From contig JAGYNO010000007.1 of assembly GCA_018399955.1 (NCBI GenBank), positions 1 to 49,325 on the forward strand: 49,325 nt of DNA. Direction: 5' to 3'. The position numbers and the translations under genes are program-made. Below the pieces are notes generated by a model that searched no databases, was not told the DNA's origin, and saw only the letters and a list, made by a program, of their open reading frames with translations. The DNA is from Halanaerobium sp. Lineage in GTDB: Bacteria; Bacillota; Halanaerobiia; Halanaerobiales; Halanaerobiaceae. Numbering within the stretch: position 1 is the first letter of the stretch; each line of letters starts with the position of its first letter. This document shows positions 42,630 through 49,325 of the stretch, piece by piece.

Positions 42630-42674
42630 TTTAGTCCTAAAAGTTTATTAATCTTTATCAAACTTTTACTAATC
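42624..42674 (+). other. Hairpin after the SufB-type gene
   Basis: GATTAGT (42624-42630) pairs with ACTAATC (42668-42674) and AAAAGTTT (42639-42646) with AAACTTTT (42660-42667), with a bulge on the left side. It overlaps the stop codon at 42627-42629. No T run follows, so it may be an attenuator or a processing signal rather than a strong terminator. Confidence 0.45.
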
Positions 42675-42724
42675 GGATTTAGATTAATTAAAATATTTAA
42701 ATTAATTAAGTGGAGGTAAAATTT

Positions 42725-43684
42725 ATGTTCTGTAAAAAGACCAAAAAACTAACTGTTTTTTCTCTAATATTATTAATTTTGGCTGCTGTTTTTATTCCAT
42801 CAGCAGCTCAGGCTGTGGAAGTTAATGTTCAAGCTCCTACAGTCCCTGCTGCTATTCCATTTTTGTGGATGCAGGATGAGGGTAAAATTCCATCAGCAGT
42901 TGATTTTAATTTAACTTTATCATCTGATCATCAGCGAGGGATGTCACTTATCTCTCAAAATGAAATAGGATTTTTGATTACAGGAAGCAATGTGGCTGCA
43001 AATGCCTATAATCGAGGAATTGATTTGAAAATGCTAAATATTAATACGTGGGCCATAGATTACCTTTTAACAAATAATTTTAAGGCAGATAATTGGGATG
43101 ACTTAAAGGGCAAATCACTTGCTTTACCACTGCAGGGTGGACCACTCGATTTTCTGGCCCGCTATTTGCTGGCTGAAAATAATATAAATCCTGAAGAGGT
43201 TAATCTGGTTTACAGAGCTTTACCGGGAGCAGCTCAGTATTTTATGGCAGGCAATGTAGATGCAATAATATTACCTGAACCTCTTGTGACAGTCACACTG
43301 GCAAAGTCTGATCAAGCGGTGCTTTCTCTTGACATTCAAAAAGAATGGGCAGAGATTCACGGAGATGAGCGCATTCCTTTCGTTGGATTATTTGTAAATG
43401 GAAAATTTGCTGAAGATAATCCTCAATTTGTAGAAATCTTTAATGGCCTTTATAAACAGGGAGTAAGTTGGGTTAACGAAAATCCAGCTGAGGCAGCAGA
43501 TTTAGCTGCAGCAAATTTTGATATGCCTGCTCCGATTTTAAAGAAATCAATGCAGAGAGTTAATCTAAACATTTATTCTGATCAGGAGAGTAAAGAAATT
43601 ACTGAATTGTATTTATCCGAAATATTGGAGATGTATCCTGAAATGTTAGGCGGCAGTATGATAGATGAAGAATTCTATTATTAA
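42725..43684 (+). CDS. ABC transporter substrate-binding protein, NMT1/SsuA type
   Basis: A 319-residue periplasmic binding protein. The signal peptide runs from MFCKKTKKLTVFSLILLILA to AQA, cleaved before VEVN. The mature part has the two-lobe fold of the NMT1/SsuA group (QAPTVPAAIPFLWMQDEGKI at the start, DDLKGKSLALPLQGGPLDFL in the hinge). Such proteins bind sulfonates, nitrate, thiamine precursors or other small molecules; the ligand cannot be read off. ATG at 42725 is used because SD GGAGG (42712-42716) has an 8-nt spacing. It overlaps the permease gene by 20 nt. Confidence 0.88.
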   Translation: MFCKKTKKLTVFSLILLILAAVFIPSAAQAVEVNVQAPTVPAAIPFLWMQDEGKIPSAVDFNLTLSSDHQRGMSLISQNEIGFLITGSNVAANAYNRGIDLKMLNINTWAIDYLLTNNFKADNWDDLKGKSLALPLQGGPLDFLARYLLAENNINPEEVNLVYRALPGAAQYFMAGNVDAIILPEPLVTVTLAKSDQAVLSLDIQKEWAEIHGDERIPFVGLFVNGKFAEDNPQFVEIFNGLYKQGVSWVNENPAEAADLAAANFDMPAPILKKSMQRVNLNIYSDQESKEITELYLSEILEMYPEMLGGSMIDEEFYY

Positions 43685-44417
43685 ACCATTTTGCTTTGTG
43701 TTAATAATATTAATCATTGTCTGGGAGCAGAGTGCGGCTGGTCTAAACAGCCTCATTCTGCCTTCAGTTGGTGAAACAATTAATGCTTTAATTGAGCTTG
43801 CAGAATCAGGAGTGCTTTTCAGCAGTTTTATTATTACTCTAGAGAGGACTATAATTGCTTACAGTGCAGCTGTAGTAGTAGGTGTTGTACTAGCTCTTTT
43901 GATGCATCGCTTTGAACTTTTTAATAGGGCTTTCAGGCCTCTTATTACTTTAATTCAAGCAACACCTCCTGTAGTCTGGATAGCTTTAGCGATAATCTGG
44001 TTTGGTGTAGCTGAAGATTTAACACCAATTTTTTTGATTTTTATTGTTTCAATGCCTGTTATATTTGTTAATGTTTTTCAGGGTGTTGAAGATATGAATA
44101 ATGATTTAATTGAGATGGCTGAAGTTTATTCCACACCTAGAATCAGGATTTTAAAAGAAATATATCTACCTTCACTGCTCCCATCTTTAGTATCTGCACT
44201 TAGTGTAGCATTTGCTTTTGCCTGGAAATCATCTGTATTTGCTGAATTTATTGGTTCTTCAAGTGGGATAGGCTATCAAATAAGCAGAGCTAATAGTTTG
44301 ATGGCTACAGATAGATTATTTGCCTGGACAATAATACTTTTGCTTTTCATGATCTTTGTGGAATATTATCTCTTAGAAAAATTAAAAGCTAAAGTAAGCA
44401 GGTGGAAAAATGAATAA
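43665..44417 (+). CDS. ABC transporter permease
   Basis: A 250-residue inner-membrane subunit with six hydrophobic helices and the EAA loop typical of the binding-protein-dependent permease family (MAEVYSTPRIRILKEIYLPS, about 160-180), the contact point for the ATPase. It is of the SsuC/TauC type. Its start lies 20 nt inside the preceding gene and its stop overlaps the ATPase gene by 8 nt, so the three form one unit. Confidence 0.9.
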   Translation: MKNSIIKPFCFVLIILIIVWEQSAAGLNSLILPSVGETINALIELAESGVLFSSFIITLERTIIAYSAAVVVGVVLALLMHRFELFNRAFRPLITLIQATPPVVWIALAIIWFGVAEDLTPIFLIFIVSMPVIFVNVFQGVEDMNNDLIEMAEVYSTPRIRILKEIYLPSLLPSLVSALSVAFAFAWKSSVFAEFIGSSSGIGYQISRANSLMATDRLFAWTIILLLFMIFVEYYLLEKLKAKVSRWKNE

Positions 44418-45180
44418 AAAAGAAGTTATATTAGAATTAAAAAATATAAATAAAAATTATGCAGAATTAACAGTATTAAATAATTTAAATCTAAAAGTTT
44501 ATGATGGAGAAATCACCTGTCTTTTAGGTCCATCAGGCAGTGGTAAAACTACAGTGTTTAGAACAGCATCTGGACTTGAATCTATTGATAGTGGTAAAGT
44601 CATGAAAAAAGATAATGTCAGAAGTGCTTTTGTTTTTCAGGAACCAAGGCTCCTGCCCTGGAAAACTGCTGAGGAGAATGTAGAATTTGTACAGCAGAAT
44701 TATGATATTAAAAATGCTGAAGAATTGAGAGATCTGCTTTTTCAATTATCAGGATTATCTGAATTTAAAAAGAGCTATCCACATCAGCTTTCAGGGGGAA
44801 TGAGGCAGAGACTTGAATTAATTAGGGCTTTTTCCATTAAAGCAGATTTAGTTTTTTTAGATGAACCATTTAAATCACTTGATATGAAAACAAAATACAA
44901 TCTCCGCAAACTTATTTCTGCGGTACATAGAGAAACATCTGTTACTCTTTTTTTAATAACTCATGATCCGGAAGAGGCTCTTTTATTAGGTGATAGAGTA
45001 TACATACTTGCAGGTAAAGGTGAAGGAATAAAAAAAGAAATAAGTATTGATAAGCCCCGCAGTCAGAGAAAAATTGGAGATCCAGAAATATTTGAAATGC
45101 TGGAGGAGATAATGGAAGTCTTTACTGATCTTGTTGCAGAATTTGATGATCAGACAAAAAGATTGAGAGAGTTGTATTAA
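44410..45180 (+). CDS. ABC transporter ATP-binding protein
   Basis: A 256-residue ATPase of the SsuB/TauB type. Walker A is GPSGSGKTTVF, the Q loop VFQEPRLLPWKTA, the signature LSGGMRQRLELIRAF, Walker B LVFLDEPFKSLD and the H loop LFLITHDPEEALLL. It drives import of the unknown ligand. ATG at 44410 is coupled to the permease stop. There is no clear terminator before the next promoter region. Confidence 0.92.
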   Translation: MNKKEVILELKNINKNYAELTVLNNLNLKVYDGEITCLLGPSGSGKTTVFRTASGLESIDSGKVMKKDNVRSAFVFQEPRLLPWKTAEENVEFVQQNYDIKNAEELRDLLFQLSGLSEFKKSYPHQLSGGMRQRLELIRAFSIKADLVFLDEPFKSLDMKTKYNLRKLISAVHRETSVTLFLITHDPEEALLLGDRVYILAGKGEGIKKEISIDKPRSQRKIGDPEIFEMLEEIMEVFTDLVAEFDDQTKRLRELY

Positions 45181-45238
45181 TTTTAAAGCTTAATTATTAT
45201 TCTTAAATAATTTATAAATAGAAAATATCTTTAATATT

Positions 45239-45247
45239 TGTTATAAT
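45239..45247 (+). promoter_or_regulatory. Extended -10 promoter ahead of the dihydrolipoyl dehydrogenase gene
   Basis: TGTTATAAT is a TGn extended -10 (TG at 45239-45240, TATAAT at 45242-45247). No good -35 lies at the proper distance. Transcription would begin near 45254, about 125 nt before the start codon. Confidence 0.5.
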
Positions 45248-45263
45248 AGTATTTAAATTTACT

Positions 45264-45279
45264 GACAATTGATATTGTC
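45264..45279. promoter_or_regulatory. Inverted repeat GACAAT-N4-ATTGTC
   Basis: Perfect 6-4-6 inverted repeat in the leader just after the predicted start site. Identical half-sites and spacing are found in the TetR promoter at 7040-7055, suggesting one shared regulator. Confidence 0.3.
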
Positions 45280-45379
45280 TGCTCTGTTATTTAATAAATA
45301 ATTATTATAATTTAAGAACATAATTTGCAATATTAAAATAATAGAGCAAATTTTTACAATTAATAAGGGGAGTGAGAAG

Positions 45380-46783
45380 ATGTCAAATCAAAAGTACGAT
45401 ATTGCTATTGTTGGGGGCGGACCAGGTGGTTATGTAGCAGCGATAAGAGCAGGTCAGATGGGAGCTAAAACTGTCTTGATCGAAAAAGAAGTACTTGGGG
45501 GTACTTGTTTAAACTGGGGGTGTATACCAACTAAAGCCTTTGTTCGTTCTGCAGAAGTTTTTGCAGATATCAAAGAAGCTAAGAGTTTTGGTATAAAAGT
45601 AGAAAATGCAGAAGTGGATTTTCCGGCTGTGGTTAAAAGAAAAGATCAAATTGTAAATAGGCTTGTCAAAGGAGTAGAACATCTGCTCAAATCACATGAT
45701 GTAGATATGATGGAAGGGGAAGCATCTTTTTTAAGTGATAATTATTTAATTGTTGAAAGTGATGCTGGGAGAAAAGCAGTAGAAGCAGAAAACATAATTA
45801 TAGCGACAGGTTCAAAACCTTCTCAGCTGCCGATTAAAGGTGCAGATCTTGATGGAATTTTAAACAGCAGAGCTGCACTAGATCTTAAAGAACTTCCCGA
45901 GTCAATGGTAGTTGTTGGTGGAGGAGTTATTGGTATGGAATTTGCTTTTATCTTCAACAGTTTTGGAGTTGATGTGACAGTTGTAGAATATCTCGATCAG
46001 CTTGTTACAGGAGTTGATGGGGAAATTGCAAAAGAACTTGATCGTGCCGCTAGAAGAAGAAAGATTAGTGTTAAAACAGGATCTGAGGTAAAAGAAATCA
46101 AAAAAAATGGCTCAAGTTATGATGTTGTCTACAAACGTAGAGATAAAGAAGAGACAGTAACTGGAGAAAAGGTATTGATGGCTGTTGGCCGTCGCCCTTA
46201 TCATGAAGGCTTAAAAATAGATAAGCTTGGTATTGAAACTGAAGGGAGACGAGATGCCATTAAAGTAAATAGTAAGATGCAAACAAATGTAGAAGGTGTA
46301 TATGCTATAGGTGATGTCACAGATAAGGTTCTATTGGCTCATGTAGCTTCACATCAGGGAATAGTGGCTGTAGAAAATATTATGGGCCATGATAAAGAAA
46401 TGGATTATAAAGCTGTACCAGGTGCAATATTTACTTCACCAGAGGTAGGGACAGTCGGAATAACAGAAGAGGAAGCAAAAGATCAGGGTATAGATTATAA
46501 TGTGGGAACTTTCCCATTTGCTGCAAGTGGTAAGGTAATGGCCATGGGAGAAAGAGAAGGTAAGGTAAAGATAATCGCAGAAAAAGAAAGCGGAAAAATA
46601 TTAGGAGCTGCTTTAATTGGAATTGAGTCAAGTGATTTGATAGCAGAGTTGACACTGGCAGTTAATCTTGGTTTAACAGCAGATGATTTGGCGGAAACTA
46701 TCCATGCTCATCCAACCACCGCTGAGGTTATCCATGAAGCAGCTTTAGATCTAAAAGGTGGTGCTATTCATTTCAGTGGTTGA
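45380..46783 (+). CDS. lpdA: Dihydrolipoyl dehydrogenase
   Basis: A 467-residue flavoenzyme that reoxidises dihydrolipoyl groups with NAD. FAD binding: IAIVGGGPGGYVAAI; redox cysteines in GGTCLNWGCIPTK (C43 and C48); NAD binding: VVVGGGVIGMEFAFIF; C-terminal active-site histidine in HAHPTTAEVIHEAAL. It is a full-length E3 component, yet no E1 or E2 gene is adjacent, so it must serve a lipoyl complex elsewhere (pyruvate or glycine cleavage type). It has its own extended -10 promoter and overlaps the lipoate ligase gene by 8 to 26 nt depending on the start chosen. Confidence 0.95.
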   Translation: MSNQKYDIAIVGGGPGGYVAAIRAGQMGAKTVLIEKEVLGGTCLNWGCIPTKAFVRSAEVFADIKEAKSFGIKVENAEVDFPAVVKRKDQIVNRLVKGVEHLLKSHDVDMMEGEASFLSDNYLIVESDAGRKAVEAENIIIATGSKPSQLPIKGADLDGILNSRAALDLKELPESMVVVGGGVIGMEFAFIFNSFGVDVTVVEYLDQLVTGVDGEIAKELDRAARRRKISVKTGSEVKEIKKNGSSYDVVYKRRDKEETVTGEKVLMAVGRRPYHEGLKIDKLGIETEGRRDAIKVNSKMQTNVEGVYAIGDVTDKVLLAHVASHQGIVAVENIMGHDKEMDYKAVPGAIFTSPEVGTVGITEEEAKDQGIDYNVGTFPFAASGKVMAMGEREGKVKIIAEKESGKILGAALIGIESSDLIAELTLAVNLGLTADDLAETIHAHPTTAEVIHEAALDLKGGAIHFSG

Positions 46784-47831
46784 GAATAAAGAAAATAATT
46801 TAGATAATAATAAATATAATATTGAGAAAGCAGATAAGTTAAGGATTTTTTATTCAGAAGAATATAATCCCTGGTATAATCTTGCTTTAGAAGAATATTT
46901 GCTTGAACAGGTAAAAAATGATGAAATCATATTATACTTATGGCAGAATGAACATACTGTTGTAATTGGTAGAAACCAAAATGCCTGGAAAGAATGCCGC
47001 TGCTCAAAACTAGAAGATGAGGATGGTGGATTTCTGGCCAGAAGGCTTTCCGGTGGTGGTGCTGTTTATCATGATTTAGGTAATTTGAATTTTACCTTTT
47101 TGATGGAAAGAAAAAATTATGATTTACATCAGCAGCTTTCTGTCATTTTGGATGCAGTAAAAAAGCTTGGTATTGAAGCCGAATTTTCAGGTAGAAATGA
47201 CTTGACAGCTCAGGATAAAAAGTTTTCAGGTAATGCTTTTTATTTTGGAACAGATAAGGCATATCACCACGGCACGATTCTTTACGATACTGAAATTGAA
47301 CCATTGCTTGAGTATCTTGCTGTTTCTAAAGAAAAGATTAAGTCAAAAGGTATAGAATCTGTAAGATCAAGAGTGATTAATCTTAAAAATATAAATGTCG
47401 AATTAACTTTAGATTCTATAAAACAGGAGTTAGAAAGAAGTTTTGTTGATATTTATGGTAATGGAAACACTGTTAAAGAAATTGAAAGAATTAGACCTTC
47501 TGAAATGGAAGAATTAGAAGAATTATATGATAAATATTCTTCCTGGGATTGGCGTTATGGTATGACTCCAGATTTTGATATTTATTTTGAAAATAGATTC
47601 GACTGGGGAGGCTTAGAGCTTGGCCTAAATTTAAAAGATGGAATTATTAAAGAGGCCGGTGTTTATTCTGATGCGATGCAGGCTGATTTATTTGCAAAAA
47701 TGGCTCCTATGTTGGATAATATTAAGTTTAATAAAGATAAAATAAATGAGCAAATAAATAAATTAAAAAATGAAGAAACAGAGGCTATAATCACTGATAT
47801 AACAGAATGGATAGCTGCTCGAGATATTTAA
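46776..47831 (+). CDS. lplA: Lipoate-protein ligase A
   Basis: Activates free lipoate with ATP and attaches it to lipoyl domains. The catalytic domain shows YNLALEEYLL, the RRLSGGGAVYHDLGNLNFTF loop and the lysine motif DKKFSGNAFYFG, with YHHGTILYDT. The C-terminal accessory domain (about 260-350) includes WDWRYGMTPDFDIYFENRFDWGG. Length fits a full LplA. The start is uncertain: GTG codons at 46758, 46761 and 46776 are in frame, none with a perfectly spaced SD. Translation may be coupled to the dehydrogenase gene that it overlaps. Pairing of E3 with LplA suggests dependence on scavenged lipoate. Confidence 0.88.
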   Translation: MVENKENNLDNNKYNIEKADKLRIFYSEEYNPWYNLALEEYLLEQVKNDEIILYLWQNEHTVVIGRNQNAWKECRCSKLEDEDGGFLARRLSGGGAVYHDLGNLNFTFLMERKNYDLHQQLSVILDAVKKLGIEAEFSGRNDLTAQDKKFSGNAFYFGTDKAYHHGTILYDTEIEPLLEYLAVSKEKIKSKGIESVRSRVINLKNINVELTLDSIKQELERSFVDIYGNGNTVKEIERIRPSEMEELEELYDKYSSWDWRYGMTPDFDIYFENRFDWGGLELGLNLKDGIIKEAGVYSDAMQADLFAKMAPMLDNIKFNKDKINEQINKLKNEETEAIITDITEWIAARDI

Positions 47832-47838
47832 CTGTTAT

Positions 47839-47867
47839 TTGACATTAAGAGGAAAAAAATATATAAT
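47839..47867 (+). promoter_or_regulatory. Consensus promoter of the encapsulin operon
   Basis: TTGACA (47839-47844), 17-bp spacer, TATAAT (47862-47867), a perfect match, 7 nt after the lplA stop. The predicted start site near 47874 lies on the Fur-like box. Confidence 0.85.
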
Positions 47868-47872
47868 GTGTT

Positions 47873-47887
47873 TGATAATAATTATCG
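47873..47887. promoter_or_regulatory. Fur-like box at the encapsulin start site
   Basis: TGATAAT-A-ATTATCG, a 7-1-7 repeat differing by one base from the Fur consensus TGATAATNATTATCA as I recall it. Binding there would block initiation, giving iron-dependent control of the ferritin-encapsulin genes. A PerR box has TTATAAT arms and fits less well. Confidence 0.6.
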
Positions 47888-47935
47888 ATTATAAACTTTT
47901 TTTGAAGTCGAAGAACTTGAAAGGGAGGTATATTT

Positions 47936-48307
47936 ATGAGCGAGTTTCATGAAGATGGATTATCAGAAGAAGCAAAAGAATTTCACAGAATGATTAAAAG
48001 TGTAATTGAAGAATTAGAGGCAGTTGACTGGTACAATCAGAGGGCAGATGTTACCACTGATCCAGATTTAAAAGCGATTGTTGAACATAATCGTGATGAA
48101 GAAGTTGAACATGCTTGTATGGGTCTTGAATGGCTGCGCCGTAAAAACCCAGTATTTGATGAAATGTTAACAACTTTTCTTTTTAGAGGTAATATTCCAA
48201 TAACCGAAATTGAAGAGACTCTTGAAGGTGGAGAAGAAGGAGAAGAAGCGGAAGCTTCTAGCTCTAGTGGTTCATTAGGATTAGGAAACATGAGAGGGGG
48301 AAATTAA
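47936..48307 (+). CDS. Encapsulated ferritin-like cargo protein (EncFtn)
   Basis: A 123-residue helical ferroxidase packed inside the encapsulin shell. The conserved core DWYNQRADVTTDPDLKAIV followed by HNRDEEVEHA matches EncFtn. The ferroxidase ligands seem kept (E26, E56, H59) along with W32 and Y33. It forms an annular decamer in the described members. A Ser/Glu-rich linker (EGGEEGEEAEASSSSG) leads to the C-terminal targeting peptide SLGLGNMRG that docks on the shell interior. SD AAGGGAGG lies before the ATG, and the shell gene begins right after the stop. The protein should oxidise Fe(II) and pass it into the shell lumen. Confidence 0.95.
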   Translation: MSEFHEDGLSEEAKEFHRMIKSVIEELEAVDWYNQRADVTTDPDLKAIVEHNRDEEVEHACMGLEWLRRKNPVFDEMLTTFLFRGNIPITEIEETLEGGEEGEEAEASSSSGSLGLGNMRGGN

Positions 48308-49108
48308 ATGGATATTTTGAAACGCTCTTTAGCACCATTTTCTAATGAGGCTTGGGATTTTTTAGATGAAGAAGCAACTGATGTCTTATCTCAAAAGTTA
48401 AGAGCTAGACAAGAAGTTGATTTTTTAGGTCCTAAAGGTCTTGAACTTTCATCTATAAGTACCGGTCGTTTTGTCGATGCTGGTATTGAAGATGTAGAAG
48501 GTGTACAGTATGCAACTAGAGAGGTATTACCTTTAGTAGAACTTAAGGTTCCATTTAAAATGAAATTAAGTGAAATAGATGCACTTGCAAGAGGTGCAGA
48601 AGATGTTGATACTGATGCTTTAATAGAAGCTGCTGCAAAAGTTGCTCAAGCTGAAAATAAGGCTGTTTATTATGGTCTTGATGAAGTAGGTATCGAGGGT
48701 ATTGTAGATGCTTCTAAATATGAAGAAGTTAGTGTGTCTGGAGGTCAAAAAGAACTTATTTCTGGTCTTTTAAAGGCGCTTTCATTATTTGAAGAAAATA
48801 GTGTTGGTGGTAGTAAACGTCTTCTCTTAGGTCCAGATCTTTATGCTCTTCTTTATGAGCTTGATGATAAAGGTTATCCACTGAAGCGCAAAGTTTCAGA
48901 AATGGTTGAGGCTGGAGTAGAATTTGTACCTGATTTAGGTAATAGAGGTCTGCTTATTTCTGAACGTGGTGGAGACTTTGAATTAACAATAGGGCAGGAT
49001 ATTTCTTTAGGTTTTGAAGATAGAAATGGTGATGAGGTAGAATTGTTCTTCCTTGAAACATTTACCTTCAGAGTAAATGGACCTGAAGCTGCTGTTGTCC
49101 TTAAATAA
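48308..49108 (+). CDS. Encapsulin shell protein, family 1
   Basis: A 266-residue HK97-fold protein that assembles into an icosahedral nanocompartment. It starts DILKRSLAPFSNEAWDFLDEE, has RRxx-like basic patches, LPLVELKVPFKMKLSEIDAL (E-loop region), ENKAVYYGL, and the C-terminal IGQDISLGFEDRNGDEVELF strand, all characteristic of classical encapsulins. The length is close to the Thermotoga maritima shell protein (about 265), which forms a 60-mer. It follows the cargo gene directly with an SD inside its last codons (GAGAGGGGG), so the two are translated together. A terminator comes 30 nt later, so nothing else is in the operon. Confidence 0.96.
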   Translation: MDILKRSLAPFSNEAWDFLDEEATDVLSQKLRARQEVDFLGPKGLELSSISTGRFVDAGIEDVEGVQYATREVLPLVELKVPFKMKLSEIDALARGAEDVDTDALIEAAAKVAQAENKAVYYGLDEVGIEGIVDASKYEEVSVSGGQKELISGLLKALSLFEENSVGGSKRLLLGPDLYALLYELDDKGYPLKRKVSEMVEAGVEFVPDLGNRGLLISERGGDFELTIGQDISLGFEDRNGDEVELFFLETFTFRVNGPEAAVVLK

Positions 49109-49139
49109 ACTTGTTTCATAAATCAAAGTATATATAAAT

Positions 49140-49172
49140 CTACCGTCTATTGTGATAATAGGCGGTATTTTT
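49140..49172 (+). terminator. Terminator after the encapsulin gene
   Basis: TACCGTCTATT pairs with AATAGGCGGTA (one G-U), loop GTGAT, followed by TTTTTTT. Confidence 0.88.
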
Positions 49173-49243
49173 TTGTGGCAAAACGAACTGACGTATGTTA
49201 TAATTTAATTAGTCCTTTAAAAATACAATCTTCATTTAACGCA

Positions 49244-49323
49244 ATTTATTTGAATTTCAGAGAGCTGCTCTAACTCCTTGCGTCAGACATGGAGCAGCTT
49301 TAAACTCTTAAATTCAAATAAAT
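49244..49323. repeat. Nested palindromic element
   Basis: ATTTATTTGAATTT (49244-49257) is exactly complementary to AAATTCAAATAAAT (49310-49323); inside, AGCTGCTC (49263-49270) is complementary to GAGCAGCT (49292-49299), around a 21-nt loop. No reading frame covers it. It could be a dispersed palindromic repeat, a small RNA or the 5' part of a leader beyond the window. Confidence 0.5.
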
Positions 49324-49325
49324 AT

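Noticed and set aside
46758-46775. GTG codons at 46758 and 46761 as the lplA start
   Set aside because: They lie on the AAAGG stretch that might serve as SD; 46776 was taken instead, with low certainty.
1-49325. CRISPR array, transposase, integrase, tRNA or rRNA genes
   Set aside because: No regularly spaced repeats, no mobile-element protein motifs and no cloverleaf or rRNA-like stretch was seen on reading through.

Overview
The window is an AT-rich stretch of bacterial chromosome, most likely from a halophilic anaerobe of the order Halanaerobiales (Halanaerobium or a close relative). The evidence is a sucrose-phosphate synthase strongly resembling, as I remember it, the Halothermothrix orenii enzyme, an envelope with two membranes (TolC-like proteins with an RND pump) in an otherwise Firmicutes-like gene set, a minimal SufBC-type iron-sulfur system, and many TTG/GTG starts behind strong Shine-Dalgarno (SD) sites. 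I see no rRNA, tRNA, CRISPR array, transposase or phage gene.

Layout. 1-4523: the 3' end of an ascorbate-type PTS permease, a PRD/EIIB/EIIA regulator and a transketolase, ended by a strong terminator. 4690-6877: a structured leader with a 29-residue secreted-type peptide gene, a membrane HD-GYP (c-di-GMP phosphodiesterase family) gene and an unknown gene. 7000-15290: a TetR-type regulator, a cupin and a four-gene RND efflux operon (two TolC-like proteins, membrane fusion protein, pump), linked by three copies of one palindromic operator. 15437-18723: argC-argB-argD. 18823-25184: a SEC-C/TPR protein, an ECF transporter S component behind a riboswitch-like leader, a pair of unknown genes, an MscS channel and a DJ-1/PfpI protein.

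25384-39423: a storage-carbohydrate and osmolyte region. It holds a secreted unknown protein, alpha-glucan phosphorylase, sucrose-phosphate synthase and a PfkB sugar kinase on the minus strand, then pullulanase and a DUF4914-type P-loop protein (plus), branching enzyme (minus) and a glycogen synthase with an unusual C-terminal helix-hairpin-helix domain (plus). Together these build, debranch and phosphorolyse glycogen and make sucrose, a plausible compatible solute. 39650-47831: a sugar-isomerase-like protein, the two-gene SufC/SufB-type (SMS) system, an NMT1/SsuA-type ABC importer, dihydrolipoyl dehydrogenase and lipoate-protein ligase. 47839-49172: an encapsulated-ferritin gene and its encapsulin shell gene under a consensus promoter with a Fur-like box at the start site, an iron-storage nanocompartment. 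The window ends in a nested 80-nt palindrome.

Most unusual items: the glycogen synthase-HhH fusion; the peptide gene inside a leader closed by a 13-bp inverted repeat next to an HD-GYP gene; a TolC-like protein that seems to lack its beta-barrel segments; two genes (argB and the ECF S component) that seem to start at AUA codons; the candidate riboswitch; and the Fur-boxed encapsulin operon. All calls are by eye from the sequence and recalled family knowledge; no database search was run.
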